Translations under genes and position numbers: made by a program
Assembly (NCBI GenBank): GCA_018644785.1
Contig: JABGPV010000278.1
Span: forward strand, 1-6,404
DNA: 6,404 bases
From: Deltaproteobacteria bacterium
GTDB taxonomy: Bacteria > Desulfobacterota > DSM-4660 > Desulfatiglandales > Desulfatiglandaceae
Reading direction: 5' to 3'
Shown: positions 5,858 to 6,404 of the stretch, one piece after another
Layout of the letters: each line of letters opens with the position of its first letter
Position numbering within the stretch: position 1 is the stretch's first letter
The notes under the pieces: model-generated
Told to the model about the DNA's origin: nothing
The model's input: the letters and a program-made list of their open reading frames with translations, nothing else
Databases searched by the model: none

Positions 5858-5871
5858 ATAGCAAACGCTAT
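5858..5871 (+). other. Small hairpin before the second PPK2 gene
   Basis: ATAGC-AAAC-GCTAT makes a perfect 5-bp stem with a 4-nt loop, 14 nt before the poly-G ribosome site of the second PPK2. It has no U tract and is too short to call a terminator; it might affect initiation, or may be chance. The rest of the 121-nt gap between the two PPK2 genes has no clear promoter or gene. Confidence 0.2.
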
Positions 5872-5885
5872 CCAATTAGCCGAAT

Positions 5886-5893
5886 GGGGGGGG
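5886..5893 (+). promoter_or_regulatory. Poly-G (G8) tract in the ribosome-binding position of the second PPK2
   Basis: Eight consecutive G residues end 1 nt before the ATG at 5895 and are the only purine-rich element in Shine-Dalgarno position. They can pair with the CCUCC of 16S rRNA, but a G8 run is atypical beside the GGAG sites used by the other genes here. A homopolymer this long can change length by slippage, which would alter spacing to the start codon. Confidence 0.5.
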
Positions 5894-5894
5894 A

Positions 5895-6404
5895 ATGTCG
5901 AAAAAGAATAAAAAGAAATCCAAAAAGCCTAAGAAGAAGTTACTCGAACACACGGCCTTTAAAAACAGAGACAAGGGCAAAAAGAAGAATCGCGAATCCA
6001 TTTGGGTCAAAAAATTCACCCTTGAATACGAAGAGGAGTTGCATAAGCTGCAAATCGAGCTGTTGAAATGGCAAAAGCATGTCATTGCTAACGAACAGCG
6101 TGTATTAATGTTATTTGAAGGACGGGATGCCGCCGGTAAGGGTGGGACCATAAAAAGGATTATTGAGCATTTGAATCCAAGGGGTGCTCGGGTTGTGGCA
6201 CTTCTGAAACCCAGCGACAGGGAAAAGACGCAGTGGTATTTTCAGAGATATATTCAACAACTCCCATCCGGGGGGGAGATTGTACTTTTTGACCGCAGCT
6301 GGTACAATCGCGCCATGGTTGAACCGACCATGGATTTCTGCACCGATGAGGAGAATAAGCGCTTTTTGAAAGACACACCCATGCTGGAGTCAATGCTGGT
6401 AAAG
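5895..6404 (+). CDS. ppk2: Second polyphosphate kinase 2, class I-like (partial, cut by window end)
   Basis: The first 170 codons of a second PPK2 paralogue; the frame is still open at the window edge, so the lid region and C-terminus are outside. It starts with a strongly basic tail ([13 protein letters not shown] at 3-15, more lysines to about 32). The core follows: Walker [11 protein letters not shown] (75-84, Lys82), [16 protein letters not shown], and Walker [10 protein letters not shown] (132-140, Asp133), then MVEPTMDF. In the central region it looks more like typical class I PPK2 (NPRx[14 protein letters not shown]) than its upstream neighbour does, and the two are well diverged, so this is an old duplication or separate acquisition. 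The start ATG follows the G8 run; no earlier in-frame start fits. The gap of 121 nt from the first PPK2 is larger than elsewhere in the series, so it may be separately expressed. It carries a second homopolymer, G7 at 6270-6276, inside the coding sequence upstream of Walker B. Confidence 0.93.
   Translation, partial: MSKKNKKKSKKPKKKLLEHTAFKNRDKGKKKNRESIWVKKFTLEYEEELHKLQIELLKWQKHVIANEQRVLMLFEGRDAAGKGGTIKRIIEHLNPRGARVVALLKPSDREKTQWYFQRYIQQLPSGGEIVLFDRSWYNRAMVEPTMDFCTDEENKRFLKDTPMLESMLVK

Noticed and set aside
1..6404. CRISPR array, tRNA, rRNA, insertion sequence or transposase
   Set aside because: No regularly spaced repeats, cloverleaf sequence, rRNA signature or transposase motif was seen on either strand.

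Overview
This is a bacterial window with dense genes, a Tat-type lipoprotein signal and Shine-Dalgarno sites. The gene set is an exported flavodoxin/ferredoxin fusion, an Lrp/AsnC regulator, a PPOX/phytoene-desaturase-like flavoprotein and class I PPK2 kinases. This set, a roughly balanced base composition and a degenerate GCC/CGCAA-type intergenic repeat would fit an anaerobic or sulfate-reducing deltaproteobacterium (Desulfobacterota). That placement is inference from flavour only; no marker gene is present.

Layout. (1) 1-108 holds a hairpin and no supportable gene. (2) 109-1086 (minus) encodes a predicted Tat-exported lipoprotein that joins a flavodoxin domain to a 2x[4Fe-4S] ferredoxin domain. 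(3) 1087-1418 is a divergent intergenic region. It contains a 45-codon stretch with no start codon that reads like the tail of a lost gene, followed by a very AT-rich segment with two perfect inverted repeats about two helical turns apart and a TATAAT box. (4) 1419-3202 (plus) is a two-gene unit: an Lrp/AsnC regulator whose stop overlaps (ATGA) the start of an FAD-dependent amine-oxidase-superfamily enzyme. (5) 3203-3469 is an intergenic region with a degenerate repeat. (6) 3470 to the window end (plus) is a four-gene series: a helix-hairpin-helix protein with a lysine-rich helical tail, a YfcE/MJ0936-type metallophosphoesterase, a polyphosphate kinase 2, and a second PPK2 cut by the window edge.

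The most interesting part is the last block. Two tandem, diverged PPK2 paralogues sit behind a phosphoesterase and a small HhH protein, and all four proteins carry conspicuous lysine clusters. The N-terminal extension of the first PPK2 shares a near-identical 20-nt, in-frame stretch with the tail of the HhH protein. I infer a polyphosphate-centred module: PPK2s moving phosphate between polyP and nucleotides, a phosphoesterase acting on a linked phosphate ester, and lysine-rich segments that may hold the proteins on polyP or nucleic acid. The kinase assignment is strong; the module idea is a hypothesis.
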